Origin: Agrostemma githago
Lineage: Eukaryota > Streptophyta > Magnoliopsida > Caryophyllales > Caryophyllaceae
Direction: 5' to 3'
Length of the DNA stretch: 64,000 bases
NCBI GenBank assembly: GCA_958450325.1
Contig: OY288239.1
Span: 57,679,049 to 57,743,048 of the forward strand
Under the pieces are notes generated by a model that saw only the letters and a program-made list of their open reading frames with translations, ran no database searches and was not told the DNA's origin. Each line of letters starts with the position of its first letter. Within the stretch, counting starts at the first letter, position 1. Both the position numbers and the translations under genes were made by a program. This document shows positions 10,614 to 21,814 of this stretch, piece after piece.

Positions 10614-12182
10614 TGATAAGTGTAGTTTGTAGTGCCTAATTTGCTGTGTTTTGGTCCCATTTCCTTGCGGAATCGCTCCTTGGGAGCGGTTCATGGGCTA
10701 CTTATGCTTCGTCTAGCTCGTTTCAGGTTCCCGAGACCATTCATGAAGAGTTGGAGCGATTCCGACTCAATACATACACTTTTCGGAGCCAACGAAGCGG
10801 AGGAACGATCACTCGATGCCTTGGATTCGACCCCGAGACCTTGGGACCCAATCCCGAGCCCCTTAGACCCGATCCCGAGACCCGAGAGTCGATAAGAAGC
10901 CCATGTGAAGCAAGGAGGAACCTTAAAGATCATATTGGAGGCCTACAAGACTCATCCCCAACGGGTATGGCCTCATCCCGTCCTGGATTAGGTGCACGAA
11001 TAGAGCTGCTTCTGTTTTGGCTCCGTCCCGGGCGGGACCAACCCGTCCCGGGCGAGACGAGACCGCTGTAGCCGCACCTCTTCTTTTCTTCCTCCTTCAT
11101 TCTTGTAACCCTATAAATACTCCTCCTTTGTAATGTTTAAGGACCATACTTTACCCTAGATTGTTTTAGGCCTCTCTTAAGAATTCAAAACCCTAATTAG
11201 CTTCTTTTAATCTCTAGTTAATCTTTAGTTAATCTTAGTTAAATCTAGTTTAGATAATCTTGTATTAAGTGGGTTCTTGAAGATTTCTCCAAGCTTGACA
11301 TCCTTGGAGTGGATTTGGGTTCTTATTTATACAAGATTGCATCTTTTTCTTCATCTTGTTGTTGGTATAATCTCTTATTCCTTGTTCAATCAAGTTTGAA
11401 TCTTTACTTAGTATTTATTGTTATTGTTCTTGTTCTTTATAATGGATGTTTGGTTTTTCATGTTGTTTTCTATTATTATTGTTAGTTTGTTCTTGATAAT
11501 GAGTGAGTAGTCTCCTTGTGGGGTTAGTAGGGGGATTAAGGGTAGATTATGGATGATTAGGGTTTGATTAGGGGTAAAGGTGACTCTTTTGTTGTTAGTC
11601 ACATAATGGGCACTCTATGTGTTTGTTGATTTGCTTGTGTGAGCTAGTAGTAGTGGCCAATGCTCCCCATACTTGTGCTCATCTTCTCATTGTTTGTTTA
11701 TTTTGCGGTTGTGTTGAGGTTAGTCTTAGATGCGAGAGCACGAACTTACCTCGGCGTTGGTCTACGTAGCGAGATCCCGGACCGACTCTAGCAACTAGGA
11801 GACACGTACACTCTTGATCACCCAAATTACCCTACTACACTTATGAACCCGACCTACCCCACTTCCTTTCATATTTGATCTCAACTTCTTAGTTAGTCAT
11901 TGTTTCTTTTAGTTCACTAGTTTGTTTGATCATTAGTTAATCCATTTTAGCATTGTTTTAGCCTAGTTCGTTGTTAGCCTAGTCTTACCTCTTCCACCAC
12001 CATAGTTTACCAATTATTGTCTTCTTTGTGTTTGTTTGTGTGACTTAGCCTTGTTTGTGAGTGGACCTAGTCTAGACATTACCATACCGTCTCCGTGGAT
12101 ATCGACCCTACTTGCCCTAGCTACCCACTAGGAATAGTCGGACTTTTATTGACGGCGGGACCCACGGCAAATCCCACCATCA
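10614..12182 (+). repeat. Athila-A 3' LTR
   Basis: Pairs with 2552-4157, beginning TGATAAGTG and ending CATCA. It has two dyad units (11023-11062, the second with one changed base) where the 5' copy has four, plus a few small indels. The target duplication GTATT follows at 12183-12187. Confidence 0.93.
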
Positions 12183-12808
12183 GTATTTAAGGACTAATCT
12201 ACACTAATCTAAGCTAATCTAACCTAAAGTAGTCTAGAATTTAGTGGGTGATGTCTAACATCATGAATGATTATAAGAGGGGGGATATATATAGGGCTGC
12301 AATGAATAAAGGAAGCGGAAAAGCGAAATAGCCCCGATCTGGGCCCATCCCGACCGGGAAGAGGGTCATCTCGACCGGGAAGGGGTGGTCCCAACCGGGA
12401 AGGTGGTGATCCCGGCCGGGATCATGCTCCAGAAGCTCGGTTTGTCTTGTCTCTTCATCCCGGTCGTGATGGATGTGTTCCCAACCGGGATGGGTCTTGT
12501 AGGGTTCAAATATGGTCTCATAGGTCCCCACTTGCTCTCCCTAGGCTTCTCATCTATTCTCGGTGCTCGGGAATGGGTCCCAAGGGTTCGGGATCGAGTC
12601 TAAGCTACCGAGTGATCGTCGCTTCTCTTCGTTGGCTCCAAATGTGTCGGAAACGAATTGGAATCGTTTCATCCCTCCAATATTAGCCCTAGGAACCTAA
12701 AACAAACTAGAAGAAGCGTAAGTAGCCTTGGAACCGCTCCAAAGAGCGATTCCACAAGAGAAACCGGGACCAAACACAAGGAAGAAGCACTACAAAACAC
12801 ACTTATCA
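12183..12808 (-). repeat. Athila-B LTR, 5' half
   Basis: Read from 12808 on the minus strand it starts TGATAAGTGTG, and it joins 1666-2551 to give an LTR of about 1.5 kb. A cluster of decayed dyads (12345-12490) includes the perfect palindrome GATCCCGGCCGGGATC; others carry C-to-T or G-to-A changes. A TATA-like run (TATATATAG) lies at 12286-12294. It abuts LINE-A ORF2 at 12809. Confidence 0.85.
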
Positions 12809-15263
12809 GTAATATAAAAATAGTTGCCCAATACGAGTGGAGAGACTTGAGAACAACTTTCCCGATAACGAGTCTTCCTGCGTAAGATAGTTTTTTGGCC
12901 CCAAAGATTCTAATCTTCTGCAGGATTTTATCAATAATTGGTTGGCAGTCCTTGATCAGAAGTTTGGATGATTTAATCGGCACCCCGAAGTATTTAAACG
13001 GTAATCGACCTTCTGTACAACCAGAAATCTGTATAATGTCATTCCTCAGGTCAATCGACATTCTGTTAAAAAACACGTTTGATTTCCCCTTGCTAAGAGT
13101 CAGACCAGACGCTTTTGAAAAGGTAGCTAAGGTTCTAAGAAGAATCATGATAGACTTCACGTCACCCTTGCAGAATAGAAGTAAGTCCTCCGCGAACATA
13201 AGGCTACTGAGTTTCAAAGGCTTAAACAAAGGATGGAATCGAAAATCCATGGAAGTAGTGGTATAAGTAAGCAGCCTTGTCAAATATTCCATGCATATAG
13301 TAAACAGAAGAGGGGAAAGGGGATCTTCTTGTCTAAGGCCCCCCTTCCCTTGGAACCAGCCAAAATGGTCTCCATTTAAACATAAGGTATAGGCAGCAGT
13401 GGTCACACATTCCCGAATAAGAACAATGAACTCGGGTGGAAAATGTAGGTTGTGTAACATCTGAAACAAGAAATCCCATTCGACGGAATCATAGGCCTTT
13501 TGAAGGTCCAATTTAAACATACATCTCGAAGACGCAGATTTCCTTCCATACAGCTTGATTAAATCCTGACATATGAGGATGTTATCAATGATGCTCCTAC
13601 CATGGATAAAACCCCCTTGAGTAGTGGATATGATGTCCGGCAGAATCTTAGTCAGCCTATTATAAAGAAGCTTAGATATGCATTTATATATGACGTTACA
13701 GCATGAAATAGGTCTGAATTATGTAATAGTATGGGGCTGATTGACCTTGGGTTTCAACGTGACATTAGTAGCATTCATTTCCTTCAACAGTTTTCCGTTG
13801 GTAAAGAACTCATGAATGGATAAACATACCTCTTCACCAACGATATCCCAACAGTCCTTGTAGAACTTGCTTGAGAAACCGTCTGGGCCGGGAGATTTCT
13901 CGTTCGGAATACTGAAAATCATGGCTTTGATTTCATCATTAGTAATCGGTGCCATAAGCATATGAGCCTGATCAAGTCCGCAAACTGGTCCTATCTGAAT
14001 TACTTTCTTACATACTGGAGATGTATTGGCTTGTTCTCCGAGTAGGCCTTTGTAGTATTGGATAAAACAGTCTCTAATACCTTGTGAATCAGTTGTTATA
14101 TTGCCATGAATATCCTCAATTTGAAAGACATTATTCTTCCTTCGCTTCGCCTGAATCACGCCAGGAAAATAAGTTGTGTTAGTGTCTTCTTCCTTATCCC
14201 ACCGGATTTTCGCCTTTTGTTGCGGGAAATCCCTCTGTGCATCAGCAAGTATGCAATACGGATTCCTGATCTCACATTCCTGTTTAACTAGCTCAGGGTT
14301 GCAGGGATTAATTCCTAACTCACTCTGAATCTGAGTCAGTTTTGCTAACGAGATATCAGCCTGCCCATCGATATCAAGAAACTGAGTCCTGTTCTGGTTT
14401 TTAAGCGAAGGCTTTAAAGCTTTGAGCTTCTTCACCAGTGTAAAGCTGTGATTTCCCTCCGCAGTAATGTTCCAGCCCTCCTTTACCACTTCTAAAAAAT
14501 TACTCGCTAGACTCCACATGTTGAAGTATTTGAATGGCCTATGTCTTCGGCTATCTTGATTCTTCCTTTGGACTAGACAAGGGGTATGATCGAATCGTCT
14601 CTCTGGCATAAAATGGGCAATCAAATCAGGGAACTCATTCAACCAATCATTATTCATTAAAAGTCTGTCTAGTTTCCTATAAATCCTATCTTTCGGGCAT
14701 TGTTTATTGTTCCACGTATAAAAGGATCCTATAGCAGGACAGTCTACCAATTCACAATATGTGATGCAGTCCTGAAACGGATAAGCCTCTGCCCTAGAAA
14801 AGAAGCCACCCATTCTCTCATCTGGGTCGAGTACACAGTTAAAGTCTCCGCCAATGACCCATGGCCCTTGAATATTTTCAGCAATTCTTCTCAGAGCATC
14901 CCACAAAGTATCCCTATCATTCTTCTCGTTGAATGCATAGACGATGGTAATATGGAACACCTTATAGGTAGCTTTATCTTTTACTTGTACATGGATGTAC
15001 TGCTCATGGTACTCAATAAAATTGACCTCGCACATCATAGGTTGCCAGAGAATCCAAATCCTGCCTCCAGGATGGAGAGCCGAATTTGTTGAGACACTCC
15101 AGTCATTAAAAACCATCCTTGCATTATTCACTTTATTAGGCTTAATTTTGGTTTCTAGCAAGCTAAAAATACCTACATTATTATCAAGCATGAATTTATT
15201 TATACTCAATTGTTTATTCTGTCTATTCATGCCCCTAATATTCCAAAATCCGAAATTCATCAT
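12809..15263 (-). pseudogene. LINE-A ORF2, endonuclease-reverse transcriptase
   Basis: Nicks target DNA and copies LINE RNA onto it. From the ATG at 15263: an endonuclease/exonuclease/phosphatase domain in residues ~1-235 (WNIRGMN, ETK, GGDFNCVLDPDE, FYTWNNKQCPKDR, KLDRLLMN, FDHTPC), a linker, then reverse transcriptase (SPGPDGFSSKFYK; FRPISCCNVIYK; KLDLQKAYDSVEWDFL; MFAEDLLLF; LPFKYFGVPI). The frame is open except for one ochre stop at 13719-13721, just before FRPIS. Two catalytic-region changes are visible: FADD appears as FAED (near 13185) and LRQGDPLSP as LRQEDPLSP. The frame runs into the Athila-B LTR at 12808, so the zf-RVT end is absent. Non-functional as it stands. Confidence 0.9.
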
Positions 15264-15690
15264 GATTTACCAGTTGATTTTGTGATCCCTTTCCCTCCTT
15301 CATCCACACCTTGATTCAGGGCGGATACATAAATTTGGGACATTCTCTTCTCAGGGGGCTGACCTTCCACTTCTTTATGTACCCCACTTGATATATGAGG
15401 GTATTCAGGCATGCTAATTTGTGGACGTGTTTCCATCTGACTATTAGGTTCAGTGGCAGGCTTGTCTTTCTTGCGCCACACCTGGGTCACTTTTTGTTTC
15501 TCTATTGCAGGTTGTGTAGTCTTAGAGGTTCCACGACATTTCTCCTGTGTGTGACCAAGCCGATTGCATTTTTTACAAGTGATAGGTCTCCATTCATATT
15601 CCACCTCAATCTCTACAAGTTGTTGTTTCTCATCTAAAAATTGTATTTGAGATGGAAATTTCTGATCAATCTTCATCTCGACCATCACTC
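15260..15690 (-). pseudogene. LINE-A ORF1, C-terminal half
   Basis: Continues the N-terminal half (18617-19349) across the LINE-B insertion. It has the CCHC zinc knuckle CKKCNRLGHTQEKC (C-X2-C-X4-H-X4-C), preceded by EYEWRPIT, as in DUF4283 / zf-CCHC_4 LINE ORF1 proteins that bind RNA. It then has a low-complexity basic and polar tail ending TKSTGKS. Its stop overlaps the ORF2 start as ATGA, an arrangement suggesting ORF2 is translated by re-initiation. Confidence 0.87.
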
Positions 15691-15733
15691 TTTTTTTTGG
15701 TAAAGGTAAGTATATTGATATAATGAATTTACA

Positions 15734-16281
15734 TCATGAGATTTGCATAGGTCGCACGAGACTCGCAAGGAACTTGGAGTCTCTAGTGCCCAATTTGTAT
15801 ACTTTCATATTATTACAAAAGGTCCGAAACTCTTTGACTATTATAATAGCAAGGACATGCGGTTTAGTCAGCTGAGAATCCATCCTGCTTTTATTCCTTT
15901 GGTTCCAAATATGATAGATCAGAGCATTAATAATTCCGTTTTTTATAGCTCTCTGCAATTTCGTTCCTTTGAGTCTTTTCCTCCCCATCTCGGTCAGGTC
16001 TATGTTGCATTTCCAACCGCACTTCATCTTCACTTCCTCTATGAGTTGTCCGCTGTATTCACACCCTGTAAAAAGATGGTCAATGGTCAATGGTCTCTGG
16101 TTCCACCGTGCAAATGCAGGAGAAATTATGTAACCATGCTATAACCTGGTGCTTCGGGATGGACCAGTTCGACCAGATTTGTGTATGCCAAGTCACCCGA
16201 GACTTCTTATCCCTCAGGAAATCATAGACAGCAGCAATGCTATAATTATTACGGTCCTGAGCAGAAAAACAATGGAACTGG
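15734..16281 (-). pseudogene. LINE-B ORF2 C-terminus (zf-RVT)
   Basis: Reads NNYSIAAVYDFLRDKKSR, WSNWSIPKHQVIAWLH, then CICTVEPETIDHLFTGCEY, and a tail with IYHIWNQRNKSRMDSQL and KLGTRDSKFLASLVRP. This is the zinc-binding region found after plant LINE reverse transcriptases. Compared with LINE-C it lacks about 25 residues between AWLH and CIC, and the frame shifts there. The upstream codons continue at 18546-18616 (WRKVCQAKDKLVQ) across the solo LTR. It is a remnant with no enzymatic domain. Confidence 0.85.
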
Positions 16282-18545
16282 TGTAGACACCCACATTTGG
16301 CCGTTAGGTGTCTATAGCAGTTTCCAAAAAACACCCGATGATGATCGGACGCAAACATGCTTTAACGTACTTGAATATGGGCTCAAAATCATTGGCATTT
16401 GGCTTGGGCTTTTTACGGAGTACAAATCTCTCAAAACCAACCTCAAATTCAGGCCCAGTGGGTCGTTTCGAGTCAGATAAGACTAATTTGGGTCGAATCC
16501 GACACCGAGGGCAAAACCGTCTTTTAGCGACCGAGTCAAAACCCGGTCAATGATATTTTCCGAGGCATAGAAACCAGCCGTGTCACCCCACGAGTCTGGT
16601 TTGAGCTCAAACACTACAAAAATCAGCTACAAAAAATATTAAACAAATCCGTTAAAGGTAGAATTCGATCCCAGTGGGAATCTTACCCGAACACTCGACC
16701 GAGCACAAAGAATACTCGGCCGAGTACTCCTTCCCAGCCGGGTTTGATGTCTTTCGCACCAAGAAACGGGATCCTCGTTCCTCTCAAATTGCTTACTTTT
16801 CCTATCCAAAGCGGTATTTCTTCTCACCCAAGCAAGACTACCTCTCCTAGCTTCAATCGAGGACCTCTCCTATAAATAGGACCCTCTCATCATAAACAAA
16901 CACAACACAATCCCCGGCAACACAATTCCCGACAATACAACATTCACGACTCATACACATTCATTAGCAATAACACACACACATAGCATCGAATAACCGA
17001 TAATACAACCCGAGATCACGCCGCCTTAGCCTTAAAAACCGGCCACCTCTACCCGACACCCTACATGACCAAAACCACCGTAACTCACCCACATCATCTC
17101 GACGCTCCCATGCCTAAGCCACATTCCGACGAGCCCTGTTGAGAATACAAAGCATGTAGGTTGAGGGTGTAAAATCAAACCCGTTCTCTCCTTTCTCTTT
17201 CTCCTTCTCTCGTCTTTCTCTTCGTCTTTGAGTCATCCCTCGTTGGTTCGTTTCATATAGGTCATCATCACGTTTTTCCTTCTTTTTCTAATATCGATAC
17301 TACTACCTAATTTTCACAAAACAAACGTTCTTAAAATACGATATCGACTCTCTAGTCGAATATCGTATCTAAAAAGAACCAACTTAATCTCAGGGATGCT
17401 AAAAAATCGTCACATGATCTTAAAAACAAAATACGACGATTTTAACGCGGAGAGAATCAACACTGTTTTTTATTTTCAAAACGATTTACAAAGCATTTTT
17501 TCTAAAAAAACATTTCGAATATTTGATATCGATTTCATAATCGAATATCGAATATAACGAATATCGCAAATTTAAGTCGAGTATAAATTATGCTATATTT
17601 ATACGCGATTTAACAAAACTGTCGATTTGCTAAAAAAATAATCTCGAAAACAGGCCGCCATGCGACTCGCACGAGTCCTGTGCGGGTCGCATGGCCACGC
17701 GAGTCGCGCCTCTCCCGCGCGGGTCGCGTAGGCTCCTGAAATTCGTGACACCAAAATGTTATCCCGTCTTGATTTTTCAAACATCTTTTCCTTTTTTTAA
17801 TAAAAGGACGAGATTTTCGGTATATTTCAAGTCTCAATAAATATTTTCTTAACCCCGGTCAACGCGTGCTTAATCCATCACGTGTCATAAACTTTTCAAA
17901 ACCATGCATTGCATTATATTTACATCTTTTATTCAATTTACAACCCGTTACTAACCCGTTTGTTCTTTGTCTTTGTATTTTATTCATCGTTTGTCTTATT
18001 ATACTAAAACAAACCTCGCATGCTAAAACAACTTTGATTTTAGATGCATTAAATCGACATGGCAACTTATTCAAATATTCACATGTTTAGGTAAAACAAT
18101 GTTTGCACATCATTCATCGTATTACTAACGCGCGTATTTCAAAATCAAACGATATCTTAGTAGAGGCCGCTAATGTGCGGGCGGGGTTGGGTGTTCTTGG
18201 GAACTTCCCAACACGTACCCTCACCCCTTACTCAAAACCATGGTTTCCGGATGTCCGAATCCATTGGCACACGAGAGTAATTCAATACACGGTATCCGAT
18301 AATATCGGTATCGGTATCAAATGCTAAGGGACGAACCCAATAAACTCTGACATCCGAATGGGCCATACTTTGTGCATGGCCCACTAAGATATAGAGAGGG
18401 TTCGAACGGGCTCGAACTCCCACAAAGTTCAGTGGAGACTCCAACTTTGATTTAAATTTCAATTCGACCCATCTCATATGGAGATTCATTCGCCTCCCCA
18501 AACCCGCGCGTGGCCGCGTCGGGGTGGACCTATGTCATGTCCACA
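16282..18545 (+). mobile_element. Tat-2 solo LTR
   Basis: Begins TGTAGACACCCACATTTGG and ends CATGTCCACA; flanked by a perfect 5-bp duplication ACTGG (16277-16281 and 18546-18550). No internal sequence is present, so it is a solo LTR formed by LTR-LTR recombination. It is the plus-strand relative of 34080-36434. TATA box CTATAAATAG at 16870-16879. Dyads ACTCG-N2-CGAG at 16692-16725 and a second cluster at 17661-17735. Confidence 0.93.
16692..16725 (+). promoter_or_regulatory. Tat-2 U3 dyads (solo LTR)
   Basis: ACTCGACCGAGC and ACTCGGCCGAGT lie about 145 bp before the TATA box, at the same relative place as the dyads of the 34080-36434 LTR. They are candidate factor-binding sites; nothing shows which factor. 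Confidence 0.55.
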
Positions 18546-18616
18546 ACTGGACCAGCTTGTCTTTAGCCTGACAGACTTTCCGCCATGCCCAACTAGAATC
18601 CGTTGAAGGTTGATAA

Positions 18617-19349
18617 TCATCTTGACCATCACTCTAGCATATTCTAATCTTGTCCTCATTTCGGTGGCTTCGTCGCTCTTAATATACTACCCAATAATGC
18701 CTGATATTTTGGATAAACTTTGTCCCCAGAATTTTAGAGGGAGCTTATGTAGTTGAATCCATGAGGGTACAACTTTCATTACTTCCTTCTCTAAAGGGAA
18801 ATCATCCTTCCAAGGTTTAATGATAACAAGTTTACTATCAAATAAATAGTATCCTGCTTTCAATACTTGCTCATGAGCCTCCTTAGTTTTGAAACGTACC
18901 AAAAAGACTCCATTAGGTAGGAATGAGATGTTATCAATAGGGTGTTTATTCCAGATCCTACGTAGGTACCCTTCCATAACTGCCATGGGGGGATTAGCAT
19001 CAATGACGAAACCATATATCGCTTGGCTCCAGTATTCCACTTCGTCATGTACATCCTCGTCTACTATTTGGAGCAATGATTCGGGTTGATCGTCAAGGAT
19101 CTTCTCTATTGCCTTTCTGTACACCCGAAACCATTCCCCATCCTCGGTGTTCTCTGATGATTTAGGAGTATCCAGATCATCCTCATCCTCCTCAAGATTA
19201 AAGGCGGGGATGCCCATAATCTCGTTAATATTGCCATATTTCTTCGCCTTCTCATCACTTGGCTTATTGGAGTTCATCGCTTGTTCCTTAGATATATCAC
19301 TCCCGCCATCCTTGTTTTTTGATTGCTGCTTCTTTTCCTTAGCCTTCAT
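18617..19349 (-). pseudogene. LINE-A ORF1, N-terminal half (DUF4283)
   Basis: Starts MKAKEKKQQSKNKDGGSD at 19349 with a Lys/Ser/Glu-rich disordered region. From about residue 70 it matches the DUF4283 RNA-binding-like fold of plant LINE ORF1 proteins: YWSQAIYGFVIDANPPMAVM, RRIWNKH, NGVFLVRFKTKEAHEQVL, WKDDFPLEKEVMKVVPSW, KLPLKFWGQSLSKI. An amber stop lies in frame at 18687-18689; the frame continues beyond it (YIKSDEATEMRTRLEYARVM) to the LINE-B junction. The rest of ORF1 is at 15260-15690. The protein would coat LINE RNA. Confidence 0.88.
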
Positions 19350-19457
19350 CTCCTACCTCTTCGTGATATTTTGACGGTGTGCCGACTTGGACGCTGAATT
19401 TCTTGCCATTGGTTCAGGAAATCAGCCGCCGCAAATCGCCACAGTAGTTACTCAATT

Positions 19458-19622
19458 CTTGTTAATTCTCCTCCATTGTGATCTTGTGACTTAGTCTAGT
19501 CCTTAGGTAACCTTAGTCTAAACCCTTTTCTGTCTCCGTGGATCGAACCGACTTACCCTAGCTACTTGTTAGGATTAGTTGGTTTTATTTGGTGTCGGAA
19601 TCCACGACAAATCCCACCATCA
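19458..19622 (+). repeat. Athila-type LTR remnant (3' 165 bp)
   Basis: It has the Athila LTR tail (CTCCGTGGATCGAACCGACTTACC, CTAGCTAC and an end in CCACCATCA). LINE-A replaces the rest. It sits within the Tat-1 LTR, whose sequence resumes at 19623. Confidence 0.8.
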
Positions 19623-20335
19623 CTACAACAACACTAGATGTGGACACTAGGTCCACAAACACATAATAAAGCACGTAATGTCCCAACTTCAATCACAAAC
19701 TCTAAAATACACTAAATAGACCCGAGTAATTCCGAGATCCGTTCTCAAGTATCTATGCATCGTGTCCCGTTTAGTGTATACTCCGAGGGTGCAACTCCTC
19801 ACAATGTGACTTACTTACATTCGCATTTACAGTTTTTCGTATGATTTATTGCTTTTATGACCTTATAATCGCATGCTAAATCACCTAACACGGAATTCAA
19901 AACTTAAAACAACTAAAATTGTACAAAGTGATGGTCGGGTTCCGTATTAGTCCGGGTGCTCGCCTTATTAGGTTCGACGCATCCCTATTAATACCGAGCC
20001 GAAGCATCTTAAGCATAATACCAGGTAAGGTATATCACGAGAACGACTAATATCCGTATTATCGCGTTAAAACTGACTTGTTAATACCTATAATATTAGT
20101 ACTCTCTACCCTCCTACGTTCATCTTTTCATGGCCTGCTTGTCATGTGAAATCGCATGCAAAGAATGTAAACACAACTACTTTGACGACAAAACTTACTT
20201 ATCCTTAAACAACCGACGTAGCGAAAAGTATAGGGTGAAAACAACGGATGTTACAGTATTTCCGCCACAACAAAAGAACTAGGTTATCAGCCCACCGATT
20301 GATTAGTAGAGGCCGCTATAGTGCGGACGTCCACA
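19623..20335 (+). repeat. Tat-1A 5' LTR, 3' part
   Basis: Matches the LTR at 62798-64000 (GTGGACACTAGGTCC; ATCGCATGCTAAATCACC; GATGGTCGGGTTCC) and the reverse complement of 50040-50780. It ends GTCCACA directly before the PBS. Compared with the other Tat LTRs here it lacks roughly 360 bp between GTGCGG and ACGTCCACA, so it is internally deleted or a subfamily. The 5' part is missing. Confidence 0.87.
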
Positions 20336-20338
20336 GTT

Positions 20339-20356
20339 TGGCGACTCCGCTGGGGA
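20339..20356 (+). other. Primer binding site of Tat-1A
   Basis: TGGCGACTCCGCTGGGGA three bases after the LTR end: the Tat/Ogre-type PBS, usually assigned to tRNA-Arg. Confidence 0.88.
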
Positions 20357-21814
20357 TTTGGAAACTAGTTTCCAGCGGTGGTGTAACTTGAACGAGGTCG
20401 GTGAAGCTCATTTCTTAGTTTCTAGTTGTGGTCACTACAGGTTTTGGCCCTAAAAAGCCCACTCTAACCAATATCAGGACCAATCGACCTCCTCGCGGAA
20501 AGATCCTTAGGGACACGCGGAGAGATCCTCGATTGATGCTCCGGCCGCCTAACGCGTACCTCGCGTGAATAATAAGCGGATAGTTCCGAACGAATGGTAT
20601 GACACTCGTCTCCCTAGATGATTTGTCAATACCTAAGTAAAGACTATTCGTGGGCGGTAGCCTACCCTAACCTACCCGTGTCTGCATCCTGCATGAGTGT
20701 ATGCATTCCTAGTTACGTGTAGCGTGTTTGAACAACCCAAATAAAACACTAAAAATCTGGATTCAACCACGCCAACATATTCAACCGCACCCAATTCCGT
20801 TTTCGAAAAATATCTCCTCTTTTCAAAACGATCTTTTAAACGCCGATACTCCGGTCAAATCGTGATTTCCAAAAAGAAAAAATACGTTTTAGATGCCGTC
20901 ATCATGGCAAATTTTACACTCACTACTTTAAAAAAAAAACTTTTTTCCTAGTGCCATCACTTCGGCCAAAGTAAAACCCGTCAACAACGAATACCGTTAA
21001 TATCACCAAAACTCCTGATCAATGGGATCAAGGTACCTCGAACGGTTACATTTTAAAAAAAAATACGTTTTTGCACATACCGTTAACACGACCGAAGCTT
21101 CAATTAATGAAGTCAAGGAATCCGAAACGGCCACATTTACAAAACATCATTTTCAAAACACCGTCACCAGACATCACGTTATGTCACAAACACCGCGTAC
21201 ATCATAATTGTCGAACTGACTAATTAATAGTAATTTCGATAAAGGCACAACGTCATCATTTTCAAAACCGGTTCCCCTAAAAACCGTGCTTCTTTAGAAA
21301 AAAACACCATTTACACTTTTGCTATCGTCGAATCCTCGACGCACATGTAGCAACACACTTTCACGTCACAAACGATATCATCACGCCATCGTCACCCCAA
21401 TTTTACAAATCCTTTGCAAAAGCTCGATCATTTTCGAAAAAAATCAAAACTCTTTGATCCTGAGCCGGGATCGCGATCAACTTCTTACGTCGTACAACCG
21501 TGTGATTAACTGTCTGTGCTAGTTACTAGGATCGTCTCTACTCGAGGTCTTACATTTTGGGTCGTCTCATCTCGAGAAAGTCCTCTTTAAATCTCACCTC
21601 CGAGGTTTGTGTCAAATCGTCTCGTCCCGGAGGCAAAAATTCATTAGGCGCTTCGCCGAATACCCAGAGAGTCTAAGGCACCCGAGTCCCTAAACCGATG
21701 ACCGCAAACACGCGCAAATCAAGGGTCTTTTTCCGTGTCACTCGACTACGAGTCTCCCTTGAGTCTTTACGCCGTCTGGTAGATCCATTCTCATTAATAC
21801 CACCCCTTCCAGTC
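20357..21814 (+). other. Tat-1A 5' leader
   Basis: About 1.45 kb between PBS and gag with no convincing frame. It holds diverged repeats of a motif with CATTTTCAAAA and CGTCATC (20860-21390) and a GTCTCATCTCGAG/GTCTCGTCCCGG pair near 21560-21630. Long leaders are usual in Tat elements. Confidence 0.65.

Larger units (their letters stand above)
2552..12182 (+). mobile_element. Athila-A, complete non-autonomous Athila-type LTR retrotransposon
   Basis: A 9.63-kb element with two LTRs (2552-4157 and 10614-12182), Athila-type PBS, gag and protease frames, a terminal polypurine tract, and a target-site duplication GTAAT/GTATT (one mismatch). It sits inside the minus-strand Athila-B LTR. After the protease region (to 7615), the 3 kb before the 3' LTR holds no reverse transcriptase, RNase H, integrase or envelope-like frame. 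It therefore could move only with enzymes supplied by another element. The LTRs are very similar apart from the U3 dyad copy number, suggesting a fairly recent insertion. Confidence 0.93.
15691..18616 (-). mobile_element. LINE-B, 5'-truncated LINE inside LINE-A ORF1
   Basis: An 18-bp target-site duplication (15673-15690 and 18617-18634, one mismatch) flanks this piece. Its 3' end is a T run at 15691-15698, i.e. poly(A) on the minus strand. Without the solo LTR it carries, it is about 660 bp and holds only the C-terminal part of ORF2. The 5' truncation and target duplication are typical of target-primed reverse transcription. Confidence 0.92.
12809..19457 (-). mobile_element. LINE-A, plant L1-type retrotransposon with nested insertions
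   Basis: Read right to left: a short 5' UTR (19350 to about 19457), ORF1 (DUF4283 plus CCHC knuckle), ORF2 (endonuclease plus RT). The two ORFs overlap by ATGA at 15260-15263. ORF1 is split by LINE-B (15691-18616). ORF2 is cut after the RT domain by Athila-B at 12808, so the zinc-binding C-terminus and 3' tail are missing from the window. The 5' end abuts an Athila LTR remnant; no target-site duplication can be paired because the 3' end is lost. Confidence 0.9.
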
